A DNA stretch of 64,000 bases, taken from Lepidonotus clava. Lineage: Eukaryota; Annelida; Polychaeta; Phyllodocida; Polynoidae. The stretch spans positions 620,001 through 684,000 of the forward strand of contig OW387139.1 in the NCBI GenBank assembly GCA_936440205.1, in the 5' to 3' direction. The position numbers and the translations under genes are program-made. Below the pieces are notes generated by a model. It had not been told where the DNA came from, searched no databases, and saw nothing but the letters and a program-made list of their open reading frames with translations. This document shows positions 1 through 10,085 of this stretch, one piece after another. Position 1 is the first letter of the stretch; the number at the start of each line of letters is the position of its first letter.

Positions 1-287
1 GAAAACGAATAATCAGACGAATTATTGATAAAATTAGACAAGATCAAACAACTGATTCTCTAAGTTTCCTGAGTCTGAGTGAATGCGCTAGACATCTAGT
101 CTCTTAGGCCCCCTGCCACTTAGGCCCCATTACTTCCTTGGCCAAATGGCAGTAGATGCTTCCTAAATCAGTATGTCTGAAATATTCAAATTAGCTTCTG
201 AAATACTACTGATTACATAATGCTTTTAGCTGGGAGCTCATTTAGATATTTCAGACATACTGATTCACCACTACTAAACTATAGTTT

Positions 288-801
288 TTAATTGTCTTCA
301 ATCGTCTTATCATGCACATTATCCAAGGAGGCCAGGAGGTACTCAAAGGAGAGGTGGTCAGGAAATTGCTCGTTCATGTCGGCCGCTGGTTCTGGGTGAC
401 CCACACCACTGAAGTCTGCTGGAGATTCGTAGTTGGTAGTAGTAGCCCTCACAGTATTATCTGTCCAATCCTCCACCAGCAAGCTTTCCAGGATGCTTTG
501 TCTGCAATTACTTCTTTGAAAACGTCATCGGACATGAGTTCTCCGTCTTCACTGATAATGTCAGAGAAGTCGCAACTGGTGCAGCTAGACATGGTCTCCC
601 ACCTGGATGCCTTGGAGGATGTGGAGGTTGAGCGTCGGGGGGCCATGCACATTGGGCATTGACAATCAAACTCACAGCCGACCTGGACAGAGTCTCTATA
701 ATATGAGGCGAGAGACTGACAATGCCAATGGCACCAGAAGGTTGGCCATGGCAAATGTGATTGGAGGAGAAGCTGAGGACAATGATGTGTTCTTCGGTCA
801 C
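288..801 (-). pseudogene. Broken coding remnant of unknown function
   Basis: On the minus strand two adjoining reading frames both look coding. One, reading leftwards to about 490, carries an acidic stretch (SDIISEDGELMSDDVFKEV). The other continues to a stop at 288 and is rich in D, E, N and short hydrophobic runs (DHLSFEYLLASLDNVH). The second frame is closed just upstream of about 500, so one change of frame is needed near 485-530 to join them; this could be a frameshift or an intron I cannot place. I recognise no domain. It could be a decayed transposon ORF or the last exon of a host gene. Amino-acid composition is the only support. Confidence 0.25.
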
Positions 802-1109
802 TAGACCAAGATGGCACTGTCATATTTTTCAGCGCTTTATAAGGGTCCCGGTCGCTTCTTGCTAGGAGGCCCCTTGCACCCTGGCTCAACACCTCTGATA
901 CCCAGGCTTTTCGTGCACCCCTTTGTGAACTTTGAACGGCAAAGAAAACAAAGGTTTGGGGTGACAATAGGCTGTGGCTACCAAGGCGCGCTTGGAGTTG
1001 CACTGGCACAAGGTGCTCAACGCCTCTGGCTGAACAGACTCAAAACCAACCGCTCGGCCCCATTTCTATGTACCTCACACATGGGCCCAAACTGTACAAA
1101 GTGAAGACC

Positions 1110-1990
1110 CTTCCCGCAACCAAACCCCGGCCCAACCCCTCCAGTCGACTCCATCGAACTCAAGTACCATCTCATAGACACCCAGCTTGAGCAATCACTT
1201 CGTCGGGTCCTATTCCCAAAATTTATAGGTAACCGACTTTAATTCTTGAGATCCGAAATTACCACAATTTTCAGCATTTTCATCATGAGCTCAGTAAGCT
1301 CCTTTACCTACTGTTTGACTGTTATTTTACAAAATATTACTGTCATTTTTGTATGCTATGATATTTCTAAAATACAACGACAAGAAATGCATGTTCTTAA
1401 TATAAATATAGGATTAGTACAATCTCTTATGCATGCTTTAGTACATGTCTTGACTATACCTTGGCATAGATCAATATCCCTGTACTTCAAGAGAAGCAGG
1501 GCAATGACGCACCAAGGTTTGTGTTAGGCTTAATTTTAAATTATTGCATCCTGCTCAAATTAGAGCTTGTTTGCAATACTTAAGTCTAGTATTCATGGAT
1601 CAGCTGTGCGTTGTGGACTTGATTAGAAGGAGACTCTTTGTGGACTTGACTCGATGGAAACTCTCTCTCAACATCCTGTCTCAACATCCTGTCTATGAGG
1701 ACTTGAACGCACCATCCCGTCCACATGCTTGTTGGATGTCCACAACCACGGTATGGTTAGATAGAAGACATCATACAGATGTGATACTTACTGACAAAAT
1801 GGGGTAACCCAAAGTTAGTTAGACTAATTATAAGGAGTCAGCATGCAATCAGAAAAGTTTCAGTTTCCTTACCATAAATGAGGAAATGACGTCCCTGTTA
1901 GTTGTTCACTCTTCGTGGTGGCAGGCGCAGACCTGTTAGGGTAGACTACAGTATGCCCTTTGGTCTAAGGAGGGGAGTTATAGGTTGGCT
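1110..1990. other. No gene recognised
   Basis: This is mostly AT-rich sequence with short unrelated open frames. I see no splice-bounded exon, no terminal repeats and no tandem structure until the minisatellite starts near 1995. Confidence 0.5.
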
Positions 1991-3025
1991 GGGCCAACAC
2001 ACCAGCAGTACCACAGTGCAGCTCCCATACACTCCCCACACGACCTACAGCTCCCATACACTCCCCACACACCCATAGTACGACCTACAGCTCCCATACA
2101 CTCCCCACACACCCACAGTACAACCTACAGCTCCCATATACTCCTCACACTACCACACTACCACAGTACAACCTACAGCTCCCATACACTCCCCACACCC
2201 ACAGTACAACCTACAGCTCCCATACACTCCCCACACACCCTCAGTATAACCCACAGCTCCCATACACCCCCCCCACATCCACAGTACAACCTACAGCTCC
2301 CATACACTCCCCACACCCACAGTACAACCTACAGCTCCCATACTCCCCCCACACACCCACATTACAATCTACAGCTCCCATACACTCCCCACACACCCAC
2401 AGTATAACCCAAAGCTCCCATAAACTCCCCAGACACCCCCATTACAACCTGAGGCTCCCATACACTCCCCACCCACCCACAGTATAACCTACAGCTCCCA
2501 TACACTCTCCGAACACCCACAGTATAACCAACAGCTCCCATACACTCCGCACACCCCCACAGTACAACCTGCAGCTCCCATACACCCCCACACACCCACA
2601 GTACGACCTACAGCTTCCATACACTCCCCACACACCCACAGTCCGACCTACAGCTTCCATACACTCCCCGAACACCCACAGTATAACCAACAGCTCCCAT
2701 ACACTCCGCACACCCCCACAGTACAACCTACAGCTCCCATACACCCCCACACACCCACAGTATGACCTACAGCTTCCATACACTCCCCACACACCCAAAG
2801 TCCGACCTACAGCTCCCATACACTCCCCACACAACCACAATACAACCTACAGCTCCCATATACTCCTCACACTACCACAGTACCACAGTACAACCTACAG
2901 CTCACATACACTCCCCACACCCACAGTACAACCTACAGCTCCCACACTCTCTACATACCCACAGTACAACCTACAGCTCCCATACACTCCCCACACACCC
3001 TCAGTATAACCCACAGCTCCCATAC

Positions 3026-3054
3026 TTGTTTGTTGGGGTAGTTTAACGTCCAGC
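3026..3054 (-). mobile_element. 29-bp SINE tail insertion
   Basis: The minisatellite is interrupted by 29 bases matching only the extreme 3' end of the SINE at 3493-4005, read on the minus strand and ending in a short CAAA-type tail. It is flanked by catac at 3021-3025 and 3055-3059, a likely short target-site duplication. That makes it an extremely 5'-truncated retroposon copy. Confidence 0.6.
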
Positions 3055-3492
3055 CATACACCCACAGTATGACCTACAGCTCCCACACACACCCCACACA
3101 CCCACAGTACGACCTACAGCTCCCATACACTCCCGACACACCCACAGTACAACCTACAGCTCCCATACAACCCCCACACACCCACACACCCACAGTACGA
3201 CCTACAGGTCCCATACACCCCCCACACACCCACAGTACGACCTACAGCTCCCATACACCCCCCACACACCCACAGTACGACCTACAGCTCCCACACTCTC
3301 TACACACCCACAGTACGACCTACAGTTCCCTACACTCCCCACACACCCACAGTACAACCTACTGCTCCCATACACTCCCCGAACACCCACAGTACAACCT
3401 ACAGCTCCCATCCACTCCCTGAACACCCACAGTATAACCCACAGCTCCCATACAATCCGCACACACCCACAGTACGACCTACTGCTCCCATA

Positions 3493-4005
3493 CTTGTTTG
3501 TTTGTGGGATTAGTTTAACATCCGGCCAACCCTTCAGGGTTCTTTTACCAGACTGCACAAGGTAAAGCCTTTCAGCTAGTTTTACACCACAGGGGCGGTG
3601 ACCGAATCTATGAAATGAGGTGCCTATTTGTAGCAGTGGGACCCAATGCCCTCTTTATAGTGCTGCCACACTGAGATATCATGTCATAGGCCAACATAAT
3701 ACCCTACCCAGTCACATTATACTGACACCAGGCCGACCAGTCATGTTTCGTGGTTCTTACTTTATACCGAGTGCCAGGCAAGCAGTGACCACTACCATTG
3801 TTAAAGTCTTTGGTGTGACTCGGCCAGGGATAAATCCCAGACCTCCCAGACTCAGAGCGGGCACTCTACCAAAGAGCTACTGAGTCTGGTCTCCCATTTG
3901 TCGCCTTCTACGAACAGCAAGGGGCTGCTGAGGATACATTCTTCCCAGGAGGCAGCCAAAGGAACCCCCACCCCGGATCCCCACAGGGGATACCTACTCC
4001 CATAC
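3493..4005 (-). mobile_element. tRNA-derived SINE, apparently full length (about 510 bp)
   Basis: Read on the minus strand it starts near 4005 with a G-rich leader. A tRNA-like segment follows at about 3890-3790, with an A-box-like cagtagctctttggtagag and a B-box-like stretch near 3830. Then come a long body and a 3' tail of CAAA repeats at 3493-3500. The head matches 16672-16860 and the tail matches 3026-3054, 8855-8902, 14904-15105 and 17984-18210. The insertion lies inside the 40-bp minisatellite, and cccatac occurs on both sides, consistent with a target-site duplication but ambiguous in a repeat. Pol III transcription and LINE-driven retroposition are inferred from the family type. Confidence 0.75.
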
Positions 4006-4954
4006 ACTCCCGACACACCCACAGTACGACCTACAGCTCCCATACAACCCCCACACCCCCCCAGTACGACCTACAGCTCCCTACACTCCCCACACACCCA
4101 CAGTACAACCTACAGCTCCCATATACTCCCCACACACCCACAGTACCACCTACAGCTCCCATACACTCCCTGAACACCCACAGTATACAACCTACAGCTC
4201 CTATACACTCCCCATACACCTACATTACAACCTGAGGCTCCCATACACTCCCCACCCACCCACAGTACAACCTACAGCTCACATACACTCCCTGAACACC
4301 CACAGTATAACCCACAGCTCCCACCGACTCCGCACACACCCACAGTACGACCTACAGCTCCCATACACTCCCCACACACCCACATTACAACCTGAGGCTC
4401 CCATCCACTCCCCACAGACCCACAGTACAACCTACAGCTCCCATCCACTCCCCACACACCCACAGTACAACCTACAGCTCCAATACACGCCCCACTCCAA
4501 CAGTGCGACCTACAGCTCCCATACACTCCCCACACACCCACATTACGACCTACAGCTTCCATACACTCCTCGAACACCCACAGTATAACCCACAGCTCCC
4601 ATACACCCCCAACACACCCACAGTACGACCTACAGCTCCCATACACTCCCCACACACCCACAGTACAACCTACAGCTTCCATACACTCCCCGAACACCCA
4701 CAGTATGACCTACAGCTCCCATACGCCCCCTCACACCCACAGTACGACCTACAGCTTCCATACATGCCCCACACACCCACATTACAACCTACCGAACACC
4801 CACAGTATAACCCACAGCTCCCATACACTCCCCACACTCCCACATTACAACCTACAGCTCCCATACACTCCCCACAGACCCACAGTACGACCTACAGCTT
4901 CCATACACCCCCTACACACCCACAGTACGACCTACAGCTCCCAAACAGTCCCTA

Positions 4955-5016
4955 CACAAGGTAAAGCCTTTCAGCTCGTTTTACGCCACAGGGGCGGTGA
5001 CCGAATCTATGAAATG
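4955..5016 (-). mobile_element. Internal SINE fragment in the minisatellite
   Basis: Sixty-two bases match the middle of the same SINE (aaggtaaagcctttcagctc through gaccgaatctatgaaatg) but include neither head nor tail. Because it lacks the 3' tail, ordinary target-primed insertion does not explain it. Deletion of a larger insert, or copying between arrays, is more likely. Confidence 0.7.
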
Positions 5017-5090
5017 CACTCCCCACACACACACAGTATGACCTACAGCTCCCGTACACTCCCCACACACCCACAGTACGACCTACAGCT

Positions 5091-5300
5091 CCCATACACT
5101 CACCTCACTTCCACAGTACGACCTACAGCTCCCATACACTCCCCACACACCCACAGTACGACCTACAGCTCCCATACACTCACCTCACTTCCACAGTACG
5201 ACCTACAGCTCCCATACACTCCCCACACACCCACAGTACGACCTACAGCTCCCATACACTCACCTCACTTCCACAGTACGACCTACAGCTCCCATACACT
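5091..5300. repeat. 80-bp dimeric higher-order repeat inside the minisatellite
   Basis: A variant unit (cactcacctcacttccacag) alternates with a standard unit. The variant recurs at 80-bp spacing near 5098, 5178 and 5258, with no visible differences among the dimers, unlike the surrounding diverged units. This points to recent local amplification. Confidence 0.85.
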
Positions 5301-6115
5301 CCCCACACACCCACAGTACAACCTACAGCTCCCATACACTCCCCACACACAAACATTACAACCCACAGGTCCCATACACTCCCCACCCACCCACAGTACA
5401 ACTTACAGCTCCCAAACACTCCCCACACACCCACAGTACGACCTATAGCTCCCCACACACCAACAGTATATATACAACCTACAGCTCCCATACACTCCCC
5501 ACACACCCACAGTACAACCTACAGCTTCCATTGTTAGGACGGCGCACGAAAGACTCCCAAAGGGCAGCATCTCCATACAGCCTGTGCCAGCCTAAACTCG
5601 TGAGCGGCTTCATGTTCAAGTAGACCACACCTCCCGAGCCACGAGGATGGTACAGACTGGCCCACCTATCATGGTAGTTAAAGTGTATTTAAACCCCAGC
5701 TATATCAGAGGCGAAGAGAAGTGGATCAGGACACATTATGGACAATGTCTGGAGAATGCTGGAAAGTGATTCTGGATCCCTGTAAGACTGGAGAAGTGAT
5801 GTCAACCTGAGGATCCATAATTTCTTTATTTTTTAAATTTAAGAAAAAAAAAAAAAAAAAGGATGTGTATAAACTAGGCTGTCTCATGAATGCGTCCATT
5901 CACCATGGGGTGTGGGGCTGCAACTGACCTGACTGGTGGCAGCACCCAGACAACTTGAGAGTGTGAATCGCCCTGGTGTTTAGTCCAGTTAATACATATA
6001 TAAAGATAATCTAAATACTCCATTATAGTCAGTGCTGTGCAGCATAAGCAGGTTGTACTGTGTGTGTGTTGGTATAGCGCCAGTATAGGCTGTGAGACTG
6101 TGTTGTGGTGTCAAG

Positions 6116-6790
6116 ATGGCTAAGTTTCTGGGCAGAGTGGGTGAGTACCACCCCTCCAAGGAGACTTTCACCGCGTATTGCGATCGGATGGATATGTTTT
6201 ATGAGGCAAATGACCTGGTGCTGTTGGGTGGTGCAGCCAATGCTGATGCTACCACTAACAGGAAAAAGAGGGCTATTTTCCTCAATGAGGTAGGGGCAGA
6301 GACTTTCACCTTGTTAAACAACCTGCTTGCCCGAGGAAGGCAAAGGATGTTACGCTTCCCAAAATCACCCAGGCACTTCAAAGACTCCCCAGCTCCCTTG
6401 GAAATAGCTGAGAGCTTCCATTTTGGCATGTGGGTAAGAAAGACTAACAAATCTATTGGTGACTTCATTGTGGCACTAAAAAGACTGTCTATACACTGTA
6501 ACTTTGGGACCCACCTGAACCGGGCATTACATGACTGTTTTTTGTATGGCCTTAACCATAGTAGTAGTGCAGTCCATGAAGTCAACAAGCAACCACGTAA
6601 AGGTCAGGGTAACCAGCAGGCTAATAATAAGGCTAAGTGTAGTCACTGTAACAGTGTCAAGCACCAGTCTGCTGACTGTAAGTGGAAGAACGCATCGTGC
6701 TTTAGGTGCAAAAAGCCTGGACACATTGTTCCTGCGTGTCCCTCGAGTAAGCCTCAAGTAAGGAGAAAAAGGGCAAGACTCATGTCCTAG
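6116..6790 (+). pseudogene. Gag-like frame of the Ty3/gypsy fossil
   Basis: This frame begins MAKFLGRVGEYHPSKETFTA and carries the Gag pattern of Ty3/gypsy elements (a YCDRMDMFYEAND stretch, then an FLNEVGAETFTLLNNLL stretch). It ends in cysteine/histidine knuckles typical of nucleocapsid (CSHCNSVKHQSADC and CFRCKKPGHIVPAC). In the family, Gag forms the particle that packages the element RNA. The ATG at 6116 is chosen because the recognisable Gag start follows it directly. It is part of a broken element and is not expected to work. Confidence 0.7.
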
Positions 6791-7101
6791 AAGAGGAATT
6801 GGACGACGATGGTACTCAGATGCATTCGACACAGTTGTTGGGTGCCTACTCCATGTTCTAGGTGAATAAAAGTCATGGTTCGCCACCGTGGCAAGTGACT
6901 GTGAGTGTCAACGATGTCAACCTGGATATGGAGGTGGACACAGGAGTGACCTCGGTAATGGGAGAGAATCAGCTGTCCAACTTGGGTTCTCCGCTGGTGT
7001 TCCAACCTTTGCAGGTCAAGCTTCGGACTTTCACTGATGAGGTCATCACTCTGAGAGGTGAGGCGGAGGTTAAGGTCGTGTACGAGGGACAGACCTGTTG
7101 A

Positions 7102-7700
7102 ACGCTGGGGTTTTATTTATAATAGTAGTGGTGATGTTTATAGGGGTTATTAATTGTAAAGATGGGGAGCTTAACTTACTTTGTCTTTCCAAAATATTGT
7201 TAATTAATCATTTTAGTTTTGCTAATTAAGTGGTAGAAAAAGCCCACAAAATGGTGCGTTCAAATACAAAACGCAGACACTGCTTGGCTGAGGTACAATT
7301 ATTGGTTTATATATGTCTGATCATACATAGCACAAATCTCACCCACAACTAGCACAGTGTGAATGCTGCCACTTCACCAGGGCAGCTCACGGCAGCTCTA
7401 GGGCTGTCACCAACCAGTATAGGTCTGCCCCTGCTCCTGGTGTTTCACATACACTCCACATGAGTCTTTACCTATGGAAAGGTGTTCACACTCATGCTTC
7501 ATGCATGCTCCACACCACCTAACATTTGATCTACTTACATTTTTCAAAGACTCCATCCAGTGTCCCAGCTCCCAAGACCTACAGCTTCCAACAGCTGAGT
7601 GGTGTATCTGTACAGAGCAGGGTGAACCGATGCCTGTTCAGGTACAGAGTCACACCACAATCGACGACGGCATTCACCAGCAGAGTTACTTTTTAAGCAC
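7102..7700. other. Unassigned sequence within the fossil element
   Basis: No coding piece of the retrotransposon is recognisable here. The stretch is unlike its neighbours and contains tattggtttatatatg and AT-rich blocks, so it may be a separate insertion. I could not identify its ends. Confidence 0.3.
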
Positions 7701-8674
7701 TGTATTAAATGCCTGTTGGATGTGGTGAGGCCGGATCTAAAATCTAAGATCTGTGACAAGCACAGGAGTCACAAGAACCGGCATGATAAAAATGCCAAGG
7801 AGCGCGCTTCAATGCAGGAGACATGGTGTACTACAAGAACTTCACCGGTCGCAGAGACAAAAACCTGCCAGGGGTTATTATTGATGAGAACCTTGGTAGT
7901 AAGGGTTACATTATCAGGGACACCCGCGACAACAAAGTGGTCCAACGTCACCCGGACCACATCTTCAGTGGCACCCAGGGGCTGCGGGAGGGTGGGGGTT
8001 GGGTGGGGGAGGGTGGTGGACGGTGGGGGAGTAGGCTAACTGGAGGCTGGCTGGTGAGTATGGAGAGGGGTTGTAGCAGTGTGAGTCGGCCCGTAGCCTT
8101 GTTGCCTTAGTGGGCTGACTGGTGGCCGACTGCTGAGCCTGGAGAGATGTTGGAGCAGTGTAAGCAGAGTAGTTCCAACTCTGTAGCTGCTCATGTTACT
8201 TGTCCTCCCGACCGTGAAACTCGTGCTCATGCTCATGAACCCTCTATCTTTAACTTTACAACTGCCCAAAAGGTAAGTGACCAAGCAACACGGCAAGCAC
8301 ATAGTGGGACTGAAGATGACTGACCTGCCTTTCAGACCCGAAACAAATGTCAACCACGTATTATCTTAGTAACCAGTCAAAGGGCTTGAAGGTAGATTAA
8401 AGGAAAGAACTTTCCTGTGACTGTCAATGTGTACAACGAGGACCAATATCCTTACAGGATTTATAGTGGTGCTAGTAACAGCACAATAAATATTGGATGT
8501 GTTGTAGTATTGACATTATACCATGCATATTGAGCACAATTGCCACAAACTTTAATTACAGGACATGCCAGAGACTATTATGTAGCATATAAAGATGTGA
8601 AGTGACAGTACTGTGAACTATAGTTTATGTGACAGGAAGTAACAAGTTGTCTCCCCCTCTCCTACCATCCATGC

Positions 8675-9215
8675 ACAGATCAGAAGGGGCGGTCCTACAT
8701 CCTGACTGATCACCACTGATCTAGGCCTCAGTGGTGTACCTCCTCCCCCCTCACCTACCTACCGTCACAGACCAGAAGGGGCCGTCCTACACCCTGACTG
8801 ACCACCACTGATCTAGGCCTGAGTAGTGTACCTTCTCCCCCCTCACCTACCTACTTGTTTGTTGGGGTAGTTTAAAGTCCGGCCAACCCTTATGGGTTCT
8901 CTCCTACCTAAAGTCACAGACCAGAAGGGGCCGTCCTACACCCTGACTGACCACCACTGATCTAGGCCTGAGTGGTGTACCTTCTCCCCCCTCACCTACC
9001 TACAAATGCATGCCGGTGGAAAAAGGCCTGTAGCTACTTGTATGTAAGATTGTGTAACTGGGCAATCAGATCAAAGCCCAAATACCTACAAAAGACATGA
9101 CTGATTGAGTGAGCCCTTCCCATAAGCTACAATACTAAAAACTATAATTAAGGGCTCACAAAAACAGAAAGGGCCGTCCTACACCCTGACTGACCACCAC
9201 TGATCTAGACCTACT
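8675..9215. repeat. 93-bp tandem repeat, three full copies and one partial
   Basis: Copies begin with cag(a)ccagaaggggccgtcc at 8675, 8768 and 8917, with a partial copy at about 9165. They share ccaccactgatctaggcct. The longer spacing between copies two and three is explained by the SINE-tail insertion at 8855-8902. Confidence 0.85.
8855..8902 (-). mobile_element. 48-bp SINE tail insertion
   Basis: This is only the 3' end of the SINE family (minus strand, ending in the CAAA-type tail), inserted in the 93-bp repeat. The sequence cctaccta occurs on both sides (8846-8853 and 8903-8910) where uninterrupted repeat units have it once. That is good evidence for a target-site duplication made after the array existed. 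Confidence 0.75.
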
Positions 9216-9385
9216 GTCACAGAACAACTGACCTTCACAAGTGAAGAAATGGGCCATCTATATCAGAAATCATGCACAATACAGCCTTTTTCTTTACTAA
9301 AAGATGATATGTTTACCAAAATGTTGTTAAGTGTCAGGTAAAGACCATAAAAGCCTCAGATGTCAAGTAAATATACTTAAATGTA

Positions 9386-9661
9386 ATGGAAATAAAGGGC
9401 TCACAAAAACACATCCCCAACCCAGACAACCGACTACAGATAATTTTTGACACTGCTGTTATAAATATCAATGCTCACATTCTCAGCATCAACCAGCGCA
9501 GGAATCACAGGATGCCGTACCTGACCTCCAGAATTCACATCTGGAAACACGGCAAATACCACCACCACTACGATAGGCTGGCTAAGGATGGGCTGCACCT
9601 CACCAAAGATCTAAAGAAGTCGTGGGCCAAGGAATTCATCCGGGCCATAGAAAAGAATTAG
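9386..9661 (+). CDS. LINE ORF1 C-terminal fragment, esterase-like
   Basis: An open frame of about 91 residues ends at 9661. It contains DGLHLTKDLKKSWAKEF, resembling the DxxH block near the end of SGNH-type esterase domains found in ORF1 of CR1-like and related LINEs. The rest of ORF1 is absent because the element is truncated at its 5' end, so the ATG at 9386 is probably internal. ORF1 proteins bind the element RNA; the esterase role is not settled. It lies 424 bases upstream of ORF2 on the same strand, as expected for LINE gene order. Confidence 0.6.
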   Translation: MEIKGSQKHIPNPDNRLQIIFDTAVININAHILSINQRRNHRMPYLTSRIHIWKHGKYHHHYDRLAKDGLHLTKDLKKSWAKEFIRAIEKN

Positions 9662-9739
9662 GAAAGTCACAAAACAGCAAGTAGACAAACCTAGATGAAC
9701 ATGATCATATACTACTAAGACACAAATACTCTTAAGGTT

Positions 9740-9920
9740 GGGGGCTTACCCTTAGACGTGGTCAAAAGACCTACTCCTTGGGCTCCCTCCAGATCACTAG
9801 CATAAAAACACGTTTATGTACTTATATTAAGGAAATGTTTGAGGCTGAAGGCTGTACCCTTAGACGTGGTCAAAAGACCTACTCCTTGGCCTGCCTCCAC
9901 CTCACTGGTATTAAATTACA
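9740..9920. repeat. Two-copy 108-bp tandem duplication between ORF1 and ORF2
   Basis: The sequence cttagacgtggtcaaaagac, followed by ctactccttgg, occurs at 9751 and 9859, a 108-bp offset, with diverged flanks. It may be an internal promoter or regulatory duplication of the LINE, or simple drift. Confidence 0.75.
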
Positions 9921-10085
9921 TGTATGTAAATAGATTGATTGACGGAGCACACCACCAACAAATAAATAAACTTAGATGCTCGATCTATATGATATAGGAT
10001 GTCGAGCTTGTTATCACCTCATATATCATTTCACACTTCATCTCAACTCACCAACACAAATCCATATCTACCCTATTTCCCTTAA

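Larger units (their letters stand above)
1995..5530. repeat. 40-bp CA-rich minisatellite array
   Basis: A 40-bp unit (acctacagctcccatacact followed by ccccacacacccacagtacg) repeats roughly 75 times with scattered substitutions and 1-3 bp indels. The array is interrupted by three pieces of one SINE family at 3026-3054, 3493-4005 and 4955-5016. Local higher-order periods are visible: an 80-bp dimer repeated three times around 5091-5300, and a 159-bp tetramer-like period around 2522-2840. The plus strand is nearly G-free, so both strands are open over long distances and give false proline/tyrosine-rich or glycine/cysteine-rich ORFs. Confidence 0.95.
5532..7990 (+). mobile_element. Ty3/gypsy-type LTR retrotransposon fossil, broken
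   Basis: Recognisable parts in order are: a possible 5' LTR/leader region from 5532 (starts TG right after the minisatellite); a candidate primer-binding site at 5934-5943 (tggtggcagc, complementary to the 3' end of some tRNA-Leu); a Gag-like frame at 6116-6790 with a CCHC knuckle; a protease-like piece with a DTG motif within 6862-7101; and an integrase C-terminal-like piece within about 7710-7970 ending in RHPDHIF. Gag and integrase style suggest a Mag-like (chromovirus-unrelated) Ty3/gypsy lineage. No matching 3' LTR was found by eye. The copy is broken in several places and looks old. Confidence 0.7.

Noticed and set aside
1985-5506. Long proline/tyrosine-rich and glycine/cysteine-rich ORFs in the minisatellite
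   Set aside because: A 40-bp unit cycles through all three frames and lacks stop words, giving open frames on both strands.
1995-5530. CRISPR-like array
   Set aside because: The repeats are contiguous with no unique spacers, and the context is eukaryotic.
7974-8040. Glycine-rich coding region after the integrase-like piece
   Set aside because: It is a G-rich simple repeat (ggtgggggttgggtggggga) with no conserved sequence.
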